A stretch of DNA of 64,000 bases, taken from Acidovorax soli. Its GTDB lineage: Bacteria; Pseudomonadota; Gammaproteobacteria; Burkholderiales; Burkholderiaceae_C. A program made the translations under genes and the position numbers. The stretch covers positions 31,735 to 95,734 of the forward strand of contig NZ_JACHLK010000020.1 of assembly GCF_014207955.1 (NCBI RefSeq), written 5' to 3'. Under the pieces are notes generated by a model. The model was not told where the DNA came from and searched no databases. It saw nothing but the letters and a program-made list of their open reading frames with translations. Of the stretch, positions 26,254 to 35,778 are shown piece by piece (position 1 is the stretch's first letter; each line of letters starts with the position of its first letter).

Positions 26254-26281
26254 ATTATACATCCATGGTTGTATGTATAAT
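26254..26281. promoter_or_regulatory. AcrR-type operator with divergent -10 boxes
   Basis: ATTATACAT at 26254-26262 is the exact inverse of ATGTATAAT at 26273-26281, with a 10-base spacer. Each outer end contains a TATAAT (26254-26259 on the minus strand, 26276-26281 on the plus strand). A bound repressor would cover both -10 elements. It lies between the TetR gene and the pump operon. Confidence 0.8.
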
Positions 26282-26379
26282 TGCCCGTCTATTGGTAGAA
26301 ACTCCTACTCGCCGACGCAGCCCGCTGCCCGGCGATGCCTGCCGTGACCCTCCCGTTGATGCCCAACACAAGGACTCCC

Positions 26380-27660
26380 ATGCCTCGCCTGCGTGACCCC
26401 TCCCCCCGCATTGCGCGCATCCCTGCCCTGAAGCGAATGCTGCCAGTGGCCGCTCTGTGCACCGTGACCGCCTTCCTCGCCGCGTGCGGCAAGTCCGATG
26501 CCCCGGCTGCGGCCGGCGGCGCCCCCAAGATGCCGCCCGTCGAAGTGGGCGTGGTGGTTGCCACGCCGGGCGATGTCGGCCTGGTCACGGAGTTGCCCGG
26601 CCGCGTGGAAGCCTCGCGCGTCGCCCAGGTGCGCGCCCGCGCCGCCGGCATCCTGCTCAAGCGCGAGTTCCGCGAGGGCAGCGACGTGAAGGCGGGCCAG
26701 GCCCTGTTCCGCATCGACCCGGCCACCTACGCTGCGGCGGCAGACAGTGCCAAGGCCAGCTTGGCCAAGGCCGAGGCCAACCTGGCCCAGGCCACGGCCA
26801 CGGTGGAGCGCTACCGCCCCCTGGTGGCGGCCAACGCCATCAGCAAGCAGGATTTCGTCAACGCCGAGGCCGCCCAGAAGCAGGCCCAGGCCGACGTGGA
26901 AGCCGGCCGCGCGGCCACGCGCACCGCGGGCATCAACCTCAGCTACGCCAGCGTGACGGCCCCCATCTCCGGGCGCATCGGCCGCGCCCTGGTGACCGAA
27001 GGCGCCCTGGTGGGCCAGGGCGAGGCCACGCCGCTGGCCGTGATCCAGCAGATCGACCCGGTGTACGTGAACTTCACCCAGTCGGCGAGCGAGGTGTTTG
27101 CACTGCGCCGCGCCATGGAAAGCGGCCAGTTCAAGCGCGCCAGCGGCGACGCGGCCAGCGTCAAGCTGCTGCTGGGCGATGGCTCGGTGTATGCCCACCC
27201 TGGCAAGCTGCTGTTCTCGGACCTGACGGTCGATGCGACCACGGGCCAGGTCACGCTGCGCGCCGAAGTGCCCAACCCCAAGGGCGAACTGCTGCCCGGC
27301 CTGTACCTGCGCGTGCAGATCGAGCAGGTGGAGGCCAGCAACGCCATCACCCTGCCCCAGCAGGCCGTGACACGCACCCAACAGGGTGACACGGTGAGCG
27401 TGGTGGGCGAGGACGGCAAGATCAGCCCGCGCAGCGTCAAGATCAGCGCCGCTCAGAACAACCGCTGGGTGGTGCTCGACGGCCTGAAGGCTGGCGAGAA
27501 GGTCATGGTCGACGGCTTCCAGAAGCTGCAGATGCTGCCCCCGGGCACGCCCGTCAAGCCGGTTCCCTGGCAGGCTGCCGGTGCTGCGCCCGCAGCAGCC
27601 CCGGCCGCCGCAGCGGCCCCCGGCGCAGCGCCTGCGGCCTCTGCCGCCGCTTCGAAGTAA
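26380..27660 (+). CDS. RND efflux membrane-fusion lipoprotein (AcrA/MexA type)
   Basis: The 426-residue adaptor has a lipoprotein signal with lipobox LAAC, then the barrel-sandwich half-motif LPGRVEASRVAQVRARAAG, a coiled-coil hairpin near residues 105-165 (AKASLAKAEANLAQATATVE) and the beta-barrel segment YVNFTQSASEVFALRR. The C-terminus is Ala/Pro-rich. AAGGA lies six bases before the chosen ATG; the earlier ATG at 26335 lacks one. It links the inner-membrane pump at 27670 to the outer-membrane channel at 30818. Confidence 0.94.
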   Translation: MPRLRDPSPRIARIPALKRMLPVAALCTVTAFLAACGKSDAPAAAGGAPKMPPVEVGVVVATPGDVGLVTELPGRVEASRVAQVRARAAGILLKREFREGSDVKAGQALFRIDPATYAAAADSAKASLAKAEANLAQATATVERYRPLVAANAISKQDFVNAEAAQKQAQADVEAGRAATRTAGINLSYASVTAPISGRIGRALVTEGALVGQGEATPLAVIQQIDPVYVNFTQSASEVFALRRAMESGQFKRASGDAASVKLLLGDGSVYAHPGKLLFSDLTVDATTGQVTLRAEVPNPKGELLPGLYLRVQIEQVEASNAITLPQQAVTRTQQGDTVSVVGEDGKISPRSVKISAAQNNRWVVLDGLKAGEKVMVDGFQKLQMLPPGTPVKPVPWQAAGAAPAAAPAAAAAPGAAPAASAAASK

Positions 27661-27669
27661 GGGGCATCC

Positions 27670-30600
27670 ATGGCCAAGTTCTTTATCGACCGCCCGATCT
27701 TCGCGTGGGTGATCGCCCTGTTCATCATGGTGATGGGCGGCGTGGCGATCACGCAGCTGCCGATCGCGCAATACCCGCCGGTGGCGCCGCCCGCCATCGT
27801 CATCAATGCCGCCTACCCCGGCGCCTCGGCGCAGACGCTGGAGGACAGCGTGCTGTCCGTCATCGAACGCGAGATGAACGGCTCGCCCGGGCTGATCTAC
27901 ATGGAGTCGGTGGCCCAGGCCGATGGCTCGGGCAGCATCACGCTGAGCTTCCAGCCCGGCACCAACGCCGAGCTGGCGCAGGTGGATGTGCAGAACCGCC
28001 TCTCGCGCGCCTCGCCACGCCTGCCCTCGGCGGTGACGCAGCAGGGCGTGCGCGTGGACAAGTCGCGCTCCAACTTCCTGCTGTTCACGATGCTCTCGTC
28101 GACCAACCCGAAGATGGACACCGTGGCCCTGGGCGACTATGCCTCGCGCAACATCGTGCCCGAGCTGCAGCGCCTTCCCGGCATCGGCCAGGCCCAGTTG
28201 TTCGGTACCGAGCGCTCCATGCGCATCTGGATCGACCCGGCCAGGATGCAGAGTTTCAACCTCTCGGCCGCCGAGATCACGGCCGCCATCCGGGCGCAGA
28301 ACGCCCAGGTGGCCAGCGGCACCATTGGTGACCTGCCCAACGTGGCCGGCCAGGGCATCGCCGCCACGGTGGTGGTCAACGGCCAGCTGTCCAGCGTCGA
28401 ACAGTTCGGCAGCATTGTGCTGCGCGCCAACACCGACGGCTCCACCGTGCGCCTCAAGGACGTGGCGCGCGTGGAGCTCGGTGGCCAGGCCTATGCCACC
28501 TCGGCCCGCTTGAACGGCAAGCCCGCGGTCGGTATCGGCGTGCAGCTGTCGCCCAGCGGCAATGCGCTGGAAGCAGCCAAGGCCGTGCGCACCAAGATGG
28601 GCGAACTGGCCCGCTTCTTCCCGGAGGGCACGGAGTGGAGCATCCCCTACGACAGCTCGCGCTTCGTGGACATCTCCATCACCCAGGTGGCGATGACGCT
28701 GCTGGAAGCCGTGGTGCTGGTGTTCCTGGTGATGTTCCTGTTCCTGCAGAACTGGCGCTACACCATCATCCCCACCATCGTGGTGCCCATCGCCCTCCTG
28801 GGGACCATGGCCACGCTGCTGGCACTGGGCTTCTCGATCAACGTGCTGACCATGTTCGGCATGGTGCTGGTGATCGGTATCGTGGTGGACGACGCCATCG
28901 TGGTGGTGGAGAACGTCGAGCGCATCATGAGCGAGGAAGGCCTGCCACCACTGGAGGCCACGCGCAAGGCCATGCGCCAGATCTCGGGCGCCATCATCGG
29001 CGTGACCGTGGTGCTGATCTCGGTGTTCGTGCCGCTGGCCTTCTTCTCGGGCTCCACCGGCAACATCTTCCGCCAGTTCTCGGCGGTGATGGTGGCATCC
29101 ATCGGCTTCTCGGCCTTCATGGCGCTGTCGCTCACGCCGGCCTTGTGCGCCACGCTGCTCAAGCCCGTGGAAGCCGGCCACCACCATGAAAAGACCGGCT
29201 TCTTCGGCTGGTTCAACCGCGGCTTCTCGCGCACGGCCAAGGGCTATGAAAGCATGGTCTCGCGCATGCTGCGCAAGGCGGCGCGCTACCTCATCATCTA
29301 CGCGGCCATCATCGGCGCCGTGGCGGTGGTCTACATGCGCGTGCCCACCTCCTTCCTGCCCGGCGAAGACCAGGGCAACATCATCGTCAACGTGCAGTTG
29401 CCGCCCGGTGCGACGCAGGAACGCACACTGGCCGTGATGCAGCAGGTCGAGGAGTTCATCCTCAAGCAGCCCGAGGTGCAGAGCATGGTCGGCGTGCTGG
29501 GCTTCAGCTTCTCCGGCCAGGGCCAGAACGCCGCACTCGCCTTCGTGACCCTGAAGGATTGGAAGGAGCGCCACGCCCCCGGCCAGTCGGCCCAGGAGGT
29601 GGCAGGCCGCGCCTTTGGCGGGCTGATGGGCATCCGCGATGCCTTCATCTACCCGCTGAGCCCGCCGCCCATCCCCGAGCTGGGCAATGCCAGCGGCTTC
29701 TCGTTCCGCCTGCAGGACCGCAGCGGCGCCGGCCACGAGGCACTGATCAACGCGCGCAACCAGCTGCTGGGCATGGCATCGCAGAGCAAGGTGATCACCC
29801 AGGTGCGCCCCGACGGCCTGGAAGACGCGCCGCAGCTGCAGATCGACATCGACCGCGACAAGGCCAACGCCCTGGGCGTGCCCTTCGATGCGATCAACTC
29901 GGCCCTGTCCACCGCCCTGGGCTCGACCTATGTGAACGACTTCCCGAACCAGGGCCGTCTGCAGCGGGTGGTGGTGCAGGCCGACGCACCGGCGCGCATG
30001 CAGCCCGACGACCTGCTCAAGATCAACGCCAGCAACAATCTGGGCAAGCCGGTGCCGCTGTCGGCCTTTGCCAGCACGCGCTGGATCAAGGGCGCGCAGC
30101 AGACGGTGCGCTACAACGGCTACCCGGCCGTGCGCATCTCGGGCTCGCCCGCCCCGGGCATGAGCACCGGTGCCGCCATGGCCGAGATGGAAAAACTCGC
30201 CGCCCAGCTGCCACCGGGCTTCGGCTATGAGTGGACGGGCATGTCGCGCGAGGAAAAGCTCGCCGGCTCGCAGTCGCTGATCCTGTACAGCTTCGCCATC
30301 CTGGCGGTGTTCCTGTGCCTGGCCGCACTGTACGAGAGCTGGTCGATCCCGCTGGCCGTGATCCTGGTGGTGCCGCTCGGCGTGCTCGGTGTGCTGCTGG
30401 CCACCTTGCTGCGGGGGTATGCGAACGACGTCTACTTCCAGGTGGGGCTGATCACCATCATCGGCCTGTCGGCGAAGAACGCCATCCTGATCATCGAGTT
30501 CGCCAAGGACCTGCAGGCGCAGGGACGCGGTGTGATCGAGTCGGCGCTGGCCGCAGCCCACCTGCGTTTTCGCCCCATCGTGATGACCTCGCTGGCCTTC

Positions 30601-30825
30601 GGCCTGGGCGTGCTGCCGCTGGCCATTGCCTCGGGCGCGGGCTCGGCGAGCCAGCGCGCCATCGGCACCGGCGTGCTCGGCGGCATGGTCACCGGCACAG
30701 CGCTGGCCGTGTTCTTCGTGCCCGTGTTCTTCGTCGTGGTGCGCAGCCTGTTCAAGGGCAGCGCGCGCCAGCAGGAGATGAACCGCCGCCACGCAGAAGA
30801 AGCAGGAGTTGGAACCCATGACTGA
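27670..30825 (+). CDS. RND multidrug efflux pump (AcrB/MexB type)
   Basis: The 1051-residue pump has the HAE-1 family start MAKFFIDRPIFAWVIALFIM and the proton-relay Asp407-Asp408 in GIVVDDAIVVVEN. The partner Lys lies in LSAKNAILIIEFAKD near residue 937. Length and domain order (12 membrane helices, two large periplasmic loops) are standard. It expels hydrophobic drugs and solvents by proton antiport. It starts nine bases after the adaptor stop and overlaps the outer-membrane gene by eight bases. Confidence 0.97.
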   Translation: MAKFFIDRPIFAWVIALFIMVMGGVAITQLPIAQYPPVAPPAIVINAAYPGASAQTLEDSVLSVIEREMNGSPGLIYMESVAQADGSGSITLSFQPGTNAELAQVDVQNRLSRASPRLPSAVTQQGVRVDKSRSNFLLFTMLSSTNPKMDTVALGDYASRNIVPELQRLPGIGQAQLFGTERSMRIWIDPARMQSFNLSAAEITAAIRAQNAQVASGTIGDLPNVAGQGIAATVVVNGQLSSVEQFGSIVLRANTDGSTVRLKDVARVELGGQAYATSARLNGKPAVGIGVQLSPSGNALEAAKAVRTKMGELARFFPEGTEWSIPYDSSRFVDISITQVAMTLLEAVVLVFLVMFLFLQNWRYTIIPTIVVPIALLGTMATLLALGFSINVLTMFGMVLVIGIVVDDAIVVVENVERIMSEEGLPPLEATRKAMRQISGAIIGVTVVLISVFVPLAFFSGSTGNIFRQFSAVMVASIGFSAFMALSLTPALCATLLKPVEAGHHHEKTGFFGWFNRGFSRTAKGYESMVSRMLRKAARYLIIYAAIIGAVAVVYMRVPTSFLPGEDQGNIIVNVQLPPGATQERTLAVMQQVEEFILKQPEVQSMVGVLGFSFSGQGQNAALAFVTLKDWKERHAPGQSAQEVAGRAFGGLMGIRDAFIYPLSPPPIPELGNASGFSFRLQDRSGAGHEALINARNQLLGMASQSKVITQVRPDGLEDAPQLQIDIDRDKANALGVPFDAINSALSTALGSTYVNDFPNQGRLQRVVVQADAPARMQPDDLLKINASNNLGKPVPLSAFASTRWIKGAQQTVRYNGYPAVRISGSPAPGMSTGAAMAEMEKLAAQLPPGFGYEWTGMSREEKLAGSQSLILYSFAILAVFLCLAALYESWSIPLAVILVVPLGVLGVLLATLLRGYANDVYFQVGLITIIGLSAKNAILIIEFAKDLQAQGRGVIESALAAAHLRFRPIVMTSLAFGLGVLPLAIASGAGSASQRAIGTGVLGGMVTGTALAVFFVPVFFVVVRSLFKGSARQQEMNRRHAEEAGVGTHD

Positions 30826-32254
30826 TAGCCGTACCCCCCTGCCCCTGGCGGTGGCCGCCGCCGCGGCGCTGCTGCTGTCGGGCTGCTCGATGATCCCCGC
30901 TTACGAGCGCCCCGCGGCGCCCGTGCCCGGCACCTTCCAGGCGGGCCCCTCGGCGCCCGCAGGGGCCGCTGCCGCGGCGCAGGTGCCGTGGAAGGACTAC
31001 TTTGCCGACCCGCGCCTGCAGGCCCTGATCAGCGCCGCCCTGGCCAACAACCGCGACCTGCGCGTGGCCGCGCTCAACATCGAGCAGGCGCGCGCGCAGT
31101 TCCAGGTCCGCCGCGCGGACCAGTTCCCCAGCGTGGGCCTGGGCGCCAATGCCAGCCGGGGCCCTTCGGCGTCCAACGGCGACCTGACCAACTCGTTCAG
31201 CGTGGGCCTGGCCCTCTCGGCCTGGGAGATCGACTTCTTCGGCCGCATCGCCAGCCTGAAAGAACAGGCACTGGCCCAGTACCTGGCCAGCGAGGAGGGC
31301 CGCAATGCCGCCCAGGTCAGCCTGGTGGCCGCCGTGGCCAATGGCTGGCTGACGCTGCTGGCCGACGAGGAGCTGCTCAACCTGTCGCGCCGCACCCTCA
31401 CCTCGCGCGAGGAATCGGTGCGCCTCACGCGCCTGCGCCTGGATGCCGGCGTGGCGTCGGAGCTCGACTTCCGCCAGGCCGAGTCGCTGACCCAGGCCGC
31501 GCGCGCGACCTTGGCGCAGCAGCAGCGCCAGCGCGCGCTGGACGAGAACGCCCTGGCCCTGCTGCTGGGGCAACCGGTGCCGACCGATGTCCTGACCAGC
31601 CTGGCGGGCGCATCCCTGGCCCAGGCACCGGCCATGGCTGCCCTGCCTGCGGGCCTGCCGTCGGAGCTGCTCACGCAACGTCCCGACATCCGCCAGGCCG
31701 AGCAGCAGCTGATCGCGGCCAATGCCAACATCGGTGCCGCGCGCGCCGCCTTCTTCCCGCGCATCTCGCTGACGGCGCAGGCCGGTACGGCCAGCGGTGA
31801 GCTCTCGGGCCTGTTCAAGAGCGGCTCCTGGGGTTTCACCATCGCCCCGTCGCTGCTGCTGCCGATCTTTGACGCCGGCCGCAACCAGGCCAACCTGGAG
31901 AGCTCGCAGGCCGCACGCGGCATCGCCGTGGCGCAGTACGAGAAGGCCATCCAGACGGCCTTCCGCGAGGTGTCCGACGCGCTGGCCGGCCAGTCCACCC
32001 TGGCCGAACAGGCCGAGGCCCAGCGCCGCCAGGCCGAGGCCGAAGAGGCCCGCCTGCGCCTGGCCGACCTGCGCTACCGCAACGGCGTGTCCAGCTACCT
32101 GGACCTGCTGGACGCCGAGCGCTCGCTGTTCACCACCCAGCAGGGTGTGGTGCAGGTGCGACTGGCCCAGCTGCAAAACCAGGTGGTGCTGTACAAGGCC
32201 CTGGGCGGTGGTGGCACGGCCGAACCCGCAGCCCCGGCGGCCGCGGGATCCTGA
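30818..32254 (+). CDS. Outer-membrane efflux lipoprotein (OprM/NodT type)
   Basis: The 478-residue channel has lipobox LLSGC, then PAYERPAAPVP. Two OEP repeats contain WEIDFFGRIASLKEQALAQ and RPDIRQAEQQLIAANANIGAARAAFFP (in part). The start at 30818 has AGGAG nine bases upstream and sits inside the end of the pump gene. It completes a tripartite AcrAB-OprM-type exporter. Confidence 0.95.
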   Translation: MTDSRTPLPLAVAAAAALLLSGCSMIPAYERPAAPVPGTFQAGPSAPAGAAAAAQVPWKDYFADPRLQALISAALANNRDLRVAALNIEQARAQFQVRRADQFPSVGLGANASRGPSASNGDLTNSFSVGLALSAWEIDFFGRIASLKEQALAQYLASEEGRNAAQVSLVAAVANGWLTLLADEELLNLSRRTLTSREESVRLTRLRLDAGVASELDFRQAESLTQAARATLAQQQRQRALDENALALLLGQPVPTDVLTSLAGASLAQAPAMAALPAGLPSELLTQRPDIRQAEQQLIAANANIGAARAAFFPRISLTAQAGTASGELSGLFKSGSWGFTIAPSLLLPIFDAGRNQANLESSQAARGIAVAQYEKAIQTAFREVSDALAGQSTLAEQAEAQRRQAEAEEARLRLADLRYRNGVSSYLDLLDAERSLFTTQQGVVQVRLAQLQNQVVLYKALGGGGTAEPAAPAAAGS

Positions 32255-32357
32255 AGGCTGGCGGGCGGCCACGGCACGTGGTGCGCAGCCCGCAAGGCAC
32301 TGTCGGCCTTTCGGCACACGCGTCGCCACAGGTGCAGGGGCTGGGGGCACCGGCAGA

Positions 32358-32363
32358 TATAAT
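32358..32363 (+). promoter_or_regulatory. Consensus -10 box before the cytochrome gene
   Basis: A perfect TATAAT stands 45 bases upstream of the cytochrome ATG in otherwise GC-rich DNA. The -35 position 17 bases further up reads CAGGGG, far from consensus, so an activator or an extended element may be needed. Confidence 0.55.
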
Positions 32364-32408
32364 TGAAGGTTGATTGCATCAAAGCCCCACGATAAACCCG
32401 AGGAAGTC

Positions 32409-32969
32409 ATGAGCGACACCCACCACGAAGAAGCCCATACCGGCCCGATCAAGAACCCCAAGCAGTTGCTGGTCGCGGTACTTGCCTCGTTTGTGATTCC
32501 GATCTTCGCCATCATCGGCCTCGTCCTCTACGTGACCTCGGCCGACAAGCCGGGTGCCGGTGCAGTCGATAGCCAGAAGGCCACCGCGGCCCGCATCCAG
32601 AAGGTGGGCGTGGTCGAAGTGCGTGACGCCAACCGCCCCCTGGCCAATGGCGAAGCCGTTTACAAGGCCCAGTGTGCCGCCTGCCATGCGGCCGGCGCCG
32701 CAGGCGCTCCGAAGTTTGGTGACGCCGCAGCCTGGTCGGCCCGCATCAAGACCGGCTTTGAAACGCTGGTCCAGTCGGCCCTCAAGGGCAAGGGCGCCAT
32801 GGCACCCCAGGGTGGCGGCGACTTCAGCGACACCGAGATCGCGCGTGCCGTGGCCTTCATGGCCAATGCCGGTGGTGCCAAGTTCGATGAACCCGCAGCG
32901 CCTGCGGCGGCAGCCTCCGCAGCAGCCGACGGTGCAGCCGCAGCGCCTGCATCGGGCGCTTCGCAGTAA
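32409..32969 (+). CDS. Membrane-anchored cytochrome c5-like monohaem protein
   Basis: The 186-residue protein has one N-terminal membrane anchor (residues 20-43, LLVAVLASFVIPIFAIIGLV), a haem c site CAACH with a distal Met in GAMAPQGGGDF, and an Ala/Pro-rich tail. This is the c5-type electron carrier common in betaproteobacteria, facing the periplasm. AGGAAG lies just before the ATG. It is a single-gene transcript ended by a strong terminator. Confidence 0.9.
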   Translation: MSDTHHEEAHTGPIKNPKQLLVAVLASFVIPIFAIIGLVLYVTSADKPGAGAVDSQKATAARIQKVGVVEVRDANRPLANGEAVYKAQCAACHAAGAAGAPKFGDAAAWSARIKTGFETLVQSALKGKGAMAPQGGGDFSDTEIARAVAFMANAGGAKFDEPAAPAAAASAAADGAAAAPASGASQ

Positions 32970-32990
32970 GCACACGCTACCCCAGCAAAA

Positions 32991-33018
32991 AGCCGACCCC
33001 ATGAGGTCGGCTTTTTTG
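32991..33018 (+). terminator. Intrinsic terminator of the cytochrome gene
   Basis: AGCCGACC at 32991-32998 pairs with GGTCGGCT at 33005-33012, followed by a T-run to 33017. A-residues before the stem would also give a weaker terminator on the minus strand, for the convergent DUF gene. Confidence 0.92.
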
Positions 33019-33043
33019 TGCCTTGCCTGGGGCGCCAGGCCGA

Positions 33044-33571
33044 TCAGGCCCTGTGCTGCGCAGCAGGGCTGGTGACGAACCCATGGCGTGCCGGCAGGTC
33101 CTCGGCCCGCACCTCCAGCGGCGTCCAGCGCCCCTGCTCCACCGCCTCGGCCGCCAGGCCCACATCCAGCGTGTGCACCAGGCCCACACCCAGGGGCGTC
33201 ACCAGGTAGACCCGGCCCTGTGCATCCAGCAGGCATTCGTCCACGGTGGTGGACTGTCCGGTGTGCGAGGTCACGGCCCCATCGGCCGACAGGCGCCAGA
33301 CCAGCGGCGTGGCTTCGAGCTCCACGTACACGCGCTGCGGTCCGTTCTGGAAGAACCACTGCCCCGCCCCATCCGCCTCGTAGTTGCGGTGGATGAAGTC
33401 GATCAGCTTCTCGTGCTGCAGCAACGAGCCCTTGGCCTGTGGAAACGGACCGGCGGCCTGCGTCCGGTCATCGCGCATGTACCAACGCCCGCGCGCATCC
33501 AGGCCCAGCCAGCCGTAGCAGTCGGGCACATTGGGCCATTTGGCCAGGGCCTGCTTGACGATGTCATCCAT
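33044..33571 (-). CDS. DUF2946/DUF2944-like conserved protein of unknown function
   Basis: The 175-residue soluble protein opens MDDIVKQALAKWPNVPDCYGW and contains LGLDARGRWYMRDDRTQAAG and NGPQRVYVELEATPLVWRL. I recall this pattern as a proteobacterial domain of unknown function (probably PF11161, DUF2944), but the number is unverified. It overlaps the upstream alpha/beta hydrolase gene by eight bases, so the two are probably cotranscribed. No signal, membrane segment or catalytic motif is visible. Confidence 0.72.
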   Translation of the reverse strand: MDDIVKQALAKWPNVPDCYGWLGLDARGRWYMRDDRTQAAGPFPQAKGSLLQHEKLIDFIHRNYEADGAGQWFFQNGPQRVYVELEATPLVWRLSADGAVTSHTGQSTTVDECLLDAQGRVYLVTPLGVGLVHTLDVGLAAEAVEQGRWTPLEVRAEDLPARHGFVTSPAAQHRA

Positions 33572-34586
33572 GCCCCGATTGTGCCCCCGCTTCGCGGCCT
33601 TGCGTGTCAGCCTGCGCCGCGAGCCAGGCGCCCACGGCATCGGGCATGGCCCGCACATGGCCCGGCAGACGTCCCTTGGCAAAACCCACATGGCCGCCAT
33701 GCGCCGGCTGCCACAGGGTGACGCAACGCCCCACCTCGTGCACGCCGGGCAGGCTGCTGGCCGGAACAAAGGGATCGTTGCGTGCGTTCACCACCAGCGC
33801 AGGGATGCGGATGCGGTGCAGCAGCGGCTTGGCCGACGCCCGCGACCAGTAGTCTTCGGTGTTGCGAAAGCCGTGCACCGGCGCGGTGAAGACATTGTCG
33901 AAGGCGTACAGATCGCGCGCCGCCAGCAGGGCCTGGCGGTCGAACAGGCCCGGGTGCTGGGCCAGCTTCTGCAAAGCCTTGGGCACCAGGGTGCGCATGA
34001 ACATGCGCGTGTAGACCTGCCGGTTGAAGCCCCGCCCGATGGCGTGGCCGCCGGCGGCCAGGTCGATCGGAGAGCACACCGCCGCCACCGCGTCCACGCA
34101 ACGGCCTGCGTCTTCGCCCACCTCCGCGGCCCAGCGCAGCAGTGCATTGCCCCCCAGGGAGACGCCGGCCGCCATTACAGGCCCCTGGTGAGCGGCACGC
34201 AGGCGCTGCAGCATCCAGCCGATCTCGGCATGGTCCCCCGAGTGGTAGGCGCGCGGCGCGCGGTTGATCTCACCGCTGCAGCCGCGGAAATGCGGCAGCG
34301 CACAGGCCCAGCCGCGCTCGCGCGCGAGGTCGGCAAAAGCCTCGCTGTAGTGGCTGCGCGAAGAGCCTTCGAGGCCATGGAACACCACCAGCAGCGGCCG
34401 CTCAATGCCATGCGCCACCCCGTCGTCGTCGAGGAAGTCCACATCCACGAAATCGCCATCGGGGGTGTCCCAGCGCTCGCGCCGGTAGGGCGGCGGCTGG
34501 GCACCGAACACGCGGCGCGAGTACAACGCAGGCCAGATGGTCTGCAATTGCCCGCCGGGCAGCCATCGCGGCGCTACATACTGCAT
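33564..34586 (-). CDS. YheT-family alpha/beta hydrolase
   Basis: The 340-residue protein has the YheT pattern: RWLPGGQLQTIWPAL at the start, GLEGSSRSHYSEAFA near the oxyanion hole, the nucleophile elbow GVSLGGNALLRW, NARNDPFVPA with the acid, and a late His in GGHVGFAKG. YheT proteins are presumed esterases with unsettled substrates. It ends inside the following DUF gene by eight bases. The ATG at 34586 matches the usual family N-terminus. Confidence 0.9.
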   Translation of the reverse strand: MQYVAPRWLPGGQLQTIWPALYSRRVFGAQPPPYRRERWDTPDGDFVDVDFLDDDGVAHGIERPLLVVFHGLEGSSRSHYSEAFADLARERGWACALPHFRGCSGEINRAPRAYHSGDHAEIGWMLQRLRAAHQGPVMAAGVSLGGNALLRWAAEVGEDAGRCVDAVAAVCSPIDLAAGGHAIGRGFNRQVYTRMFMRTLVPKALQKLAQHPGLFDRQALLAARDLYAFDNVFTAPVHGFRNTEDYWSRASAKPLLHRIRIPALVVNARNDPFVPASSLPGVHEVGRCVTLWQPAHGGHVGFAKGRLPGHVRAMPDAVGAWLAAQADTQGREAGAQSGHG

Positions 34587-34599
34587 GGCGCGGGCCCCA

Positions 34600-35049
34600 T
34601 CAATGCAGTACTGGCTGCTGCGCCTGCATGGCCTGCACATCCTCCGCCACCCCCGCGCTGGCGTGGTGCACGACCAGGCGCCAGCCCTGCGGCGTCTTGT
34701 GGTACACGTTGGTGGCGATCACGATGGCCCGGTGCATGCCGTCGGGCAACATCACCTCGACATGCTCGGCCACGCTGTGCACGGCGCTGGTCAGCGCCTG
34801 CACGCGGCGCACCTGGCTCGGACGGGCACGCACCGTGCCATTGGCAAACATGGCCTCGAACGCCGTGCGGATGGCGGGGGCCCCCACGAGCCGCGGGCCA
34901 CCCGGGTGCACGCAGATGATGTCCTCCTCATCGGCCCAGCACGACATCAGCAGTTCGAGATCACCCCGCTGGAGTGCATCGTAGAAGGCGGTTTCGGTCT
35001 CGTCCGAAGAGCCGCCCAAGGTGGCAGCAATGGGTCGTGCGCGGGGCAT
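34600..35049 (-). CDS. SnoaL/DUF4440-like small ligand-binding protein
   Basis: The 149-residue protein has the NTF2-like pattern ETETAFYDALQRGDLELLMSC followed by WADEEDIICVHPGG, with TNVYHKTPQGWRLVVHHAS as the final strands. Such proteins are steroid-isomerase-like folds with diverse or unknown roles. It lies 13 bases upstream of the YheT gene in the same direction, so the three minus-strand genes probably form one unit. Confidence 0.82.
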   Translation of the reverse strand: MPRARPIAATLGGSSDETETAFYDALQRGDLELLMSCWADEEDIICVHPGGPRLVGAPAIRTAFEAMFANGTVRARPSQVRRVQALTSAVHSVAEHVEVMLPDGMHRAIVIATNVYHKTPQGWRLVVHHASAGVAEDVQAMQAQQPVLH

Positions 35050-35432
35050 GGGCAAGAAGGGGTGGTGGGCAGTGCGCCTATTGTGCGCGGTCCGCCGGGC
35101 TTGTGGTCCCACCCGGACACGGCGTACGCGCGGGCGCGGACACGCCGCTTTTCCATTGTTCCGTTTGTGGCCACGGGTTTTTCTCTACCCATCCGCTCAT
35201 GGCCCCTGGCTTGCGGAGTGAGTCACGGGTAAACCCGCAAAAGTTCCCAGAGCATTGTTTCCAATACTGGAACAGTTAGTTCGCGACCAGATGGTTTTTC
35301 TTTGATCACATGGGGCGTACAGTTCAACCCATCGATGAGCCGAACCCGCAAGGCGACTCACCGAACCCGGTTCAGGAATGGTTTCTGTCCCGGTTTTATT
35401 GAGACGCTTCTTTTTCTACCAAGGATTTCATC
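35050..35432. promoter_or_regulatory. AT-richer leader of the small secreted protein pair
   Basis: This 383-base gap lies between divergent genes. The right half is AT-richer than the surrounding DNA. It contains a near-palindrome at 35260-35278 (TGTTTCCA-ATAC-TGGAACA) and a repeated CCGAACCCG (near 35338 and 35361). AAGGA stands about 11 bases before the ATG at 35433. A promoter is expected, but I cannot fix its boxes. Confidence 0.45.
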
Positions 35433-35726
35433 ATGAACACGACCGCCCGTTTCCTCTCCATCGCCGCTGTGGCTGCTTTCGCTTCTTTCGGCGCCCACGC
35501 TGACGAAGCCGACGCTTCGCAATTCGCCACCAAGTTCGAAACCAACCGCACCCGCGCTGAAGTGGCCGCCGAAGCCGCCACCGTCGCCCAGACGCGCAGC
35601 CTGGAACCCGCTGGTTCCCGCGTGGTGACCTACAAGTCGACCGCTGACCGCGCTGCCGTGCGTGCCCAGGCTGCTGACGCTGTGCGCACCGGCCAGATTT
35701 CTTCCGGCGAGATTGGCGCTCTGTAA
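35433..35726 (+). CDS. Small secreted protein, first copy of a tandem pair
   Basis: The 97-residue protein has a signal peptide (cleavage after GAHA) and a short charged mature part with TNRTRAEVAAEAATVAQTRS and SRVVTYKSTADRAAVRAQA. This resembles the DUF4148 helical repeat family of betaproteobacteria, which is a tentative match. The codons (GCT, CGC, GAA) are those of highly expressed genes. A near-identical copy follows 52 bases downstream. The function is unknown; abundant periplasmic or stress proteins often look like this. Confidence 0.82.
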   Translation: MNTTARFLSIAAVAAFASFGAHADEADASQFATKFETNRTRAEVAAEAATVAQTRSLEPAGSRVVTYKSTADRAAVRAQAADAVRTGQISSGEIGAL

Positions 35727-35778
35727 TCAGCGCCCCGAACGGACCCCAGACCAACCCCATTCAAGAATCGAGATCACC

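Noticed and set aside
26305..30819. A 1504-codon open frame on the minus strand
   Set aside because: It lies exactly opposite the acrA-acrB-type genes and is His/Gln/Arg/Gly-rich with no domains, a shadow of high-GC codon bias.
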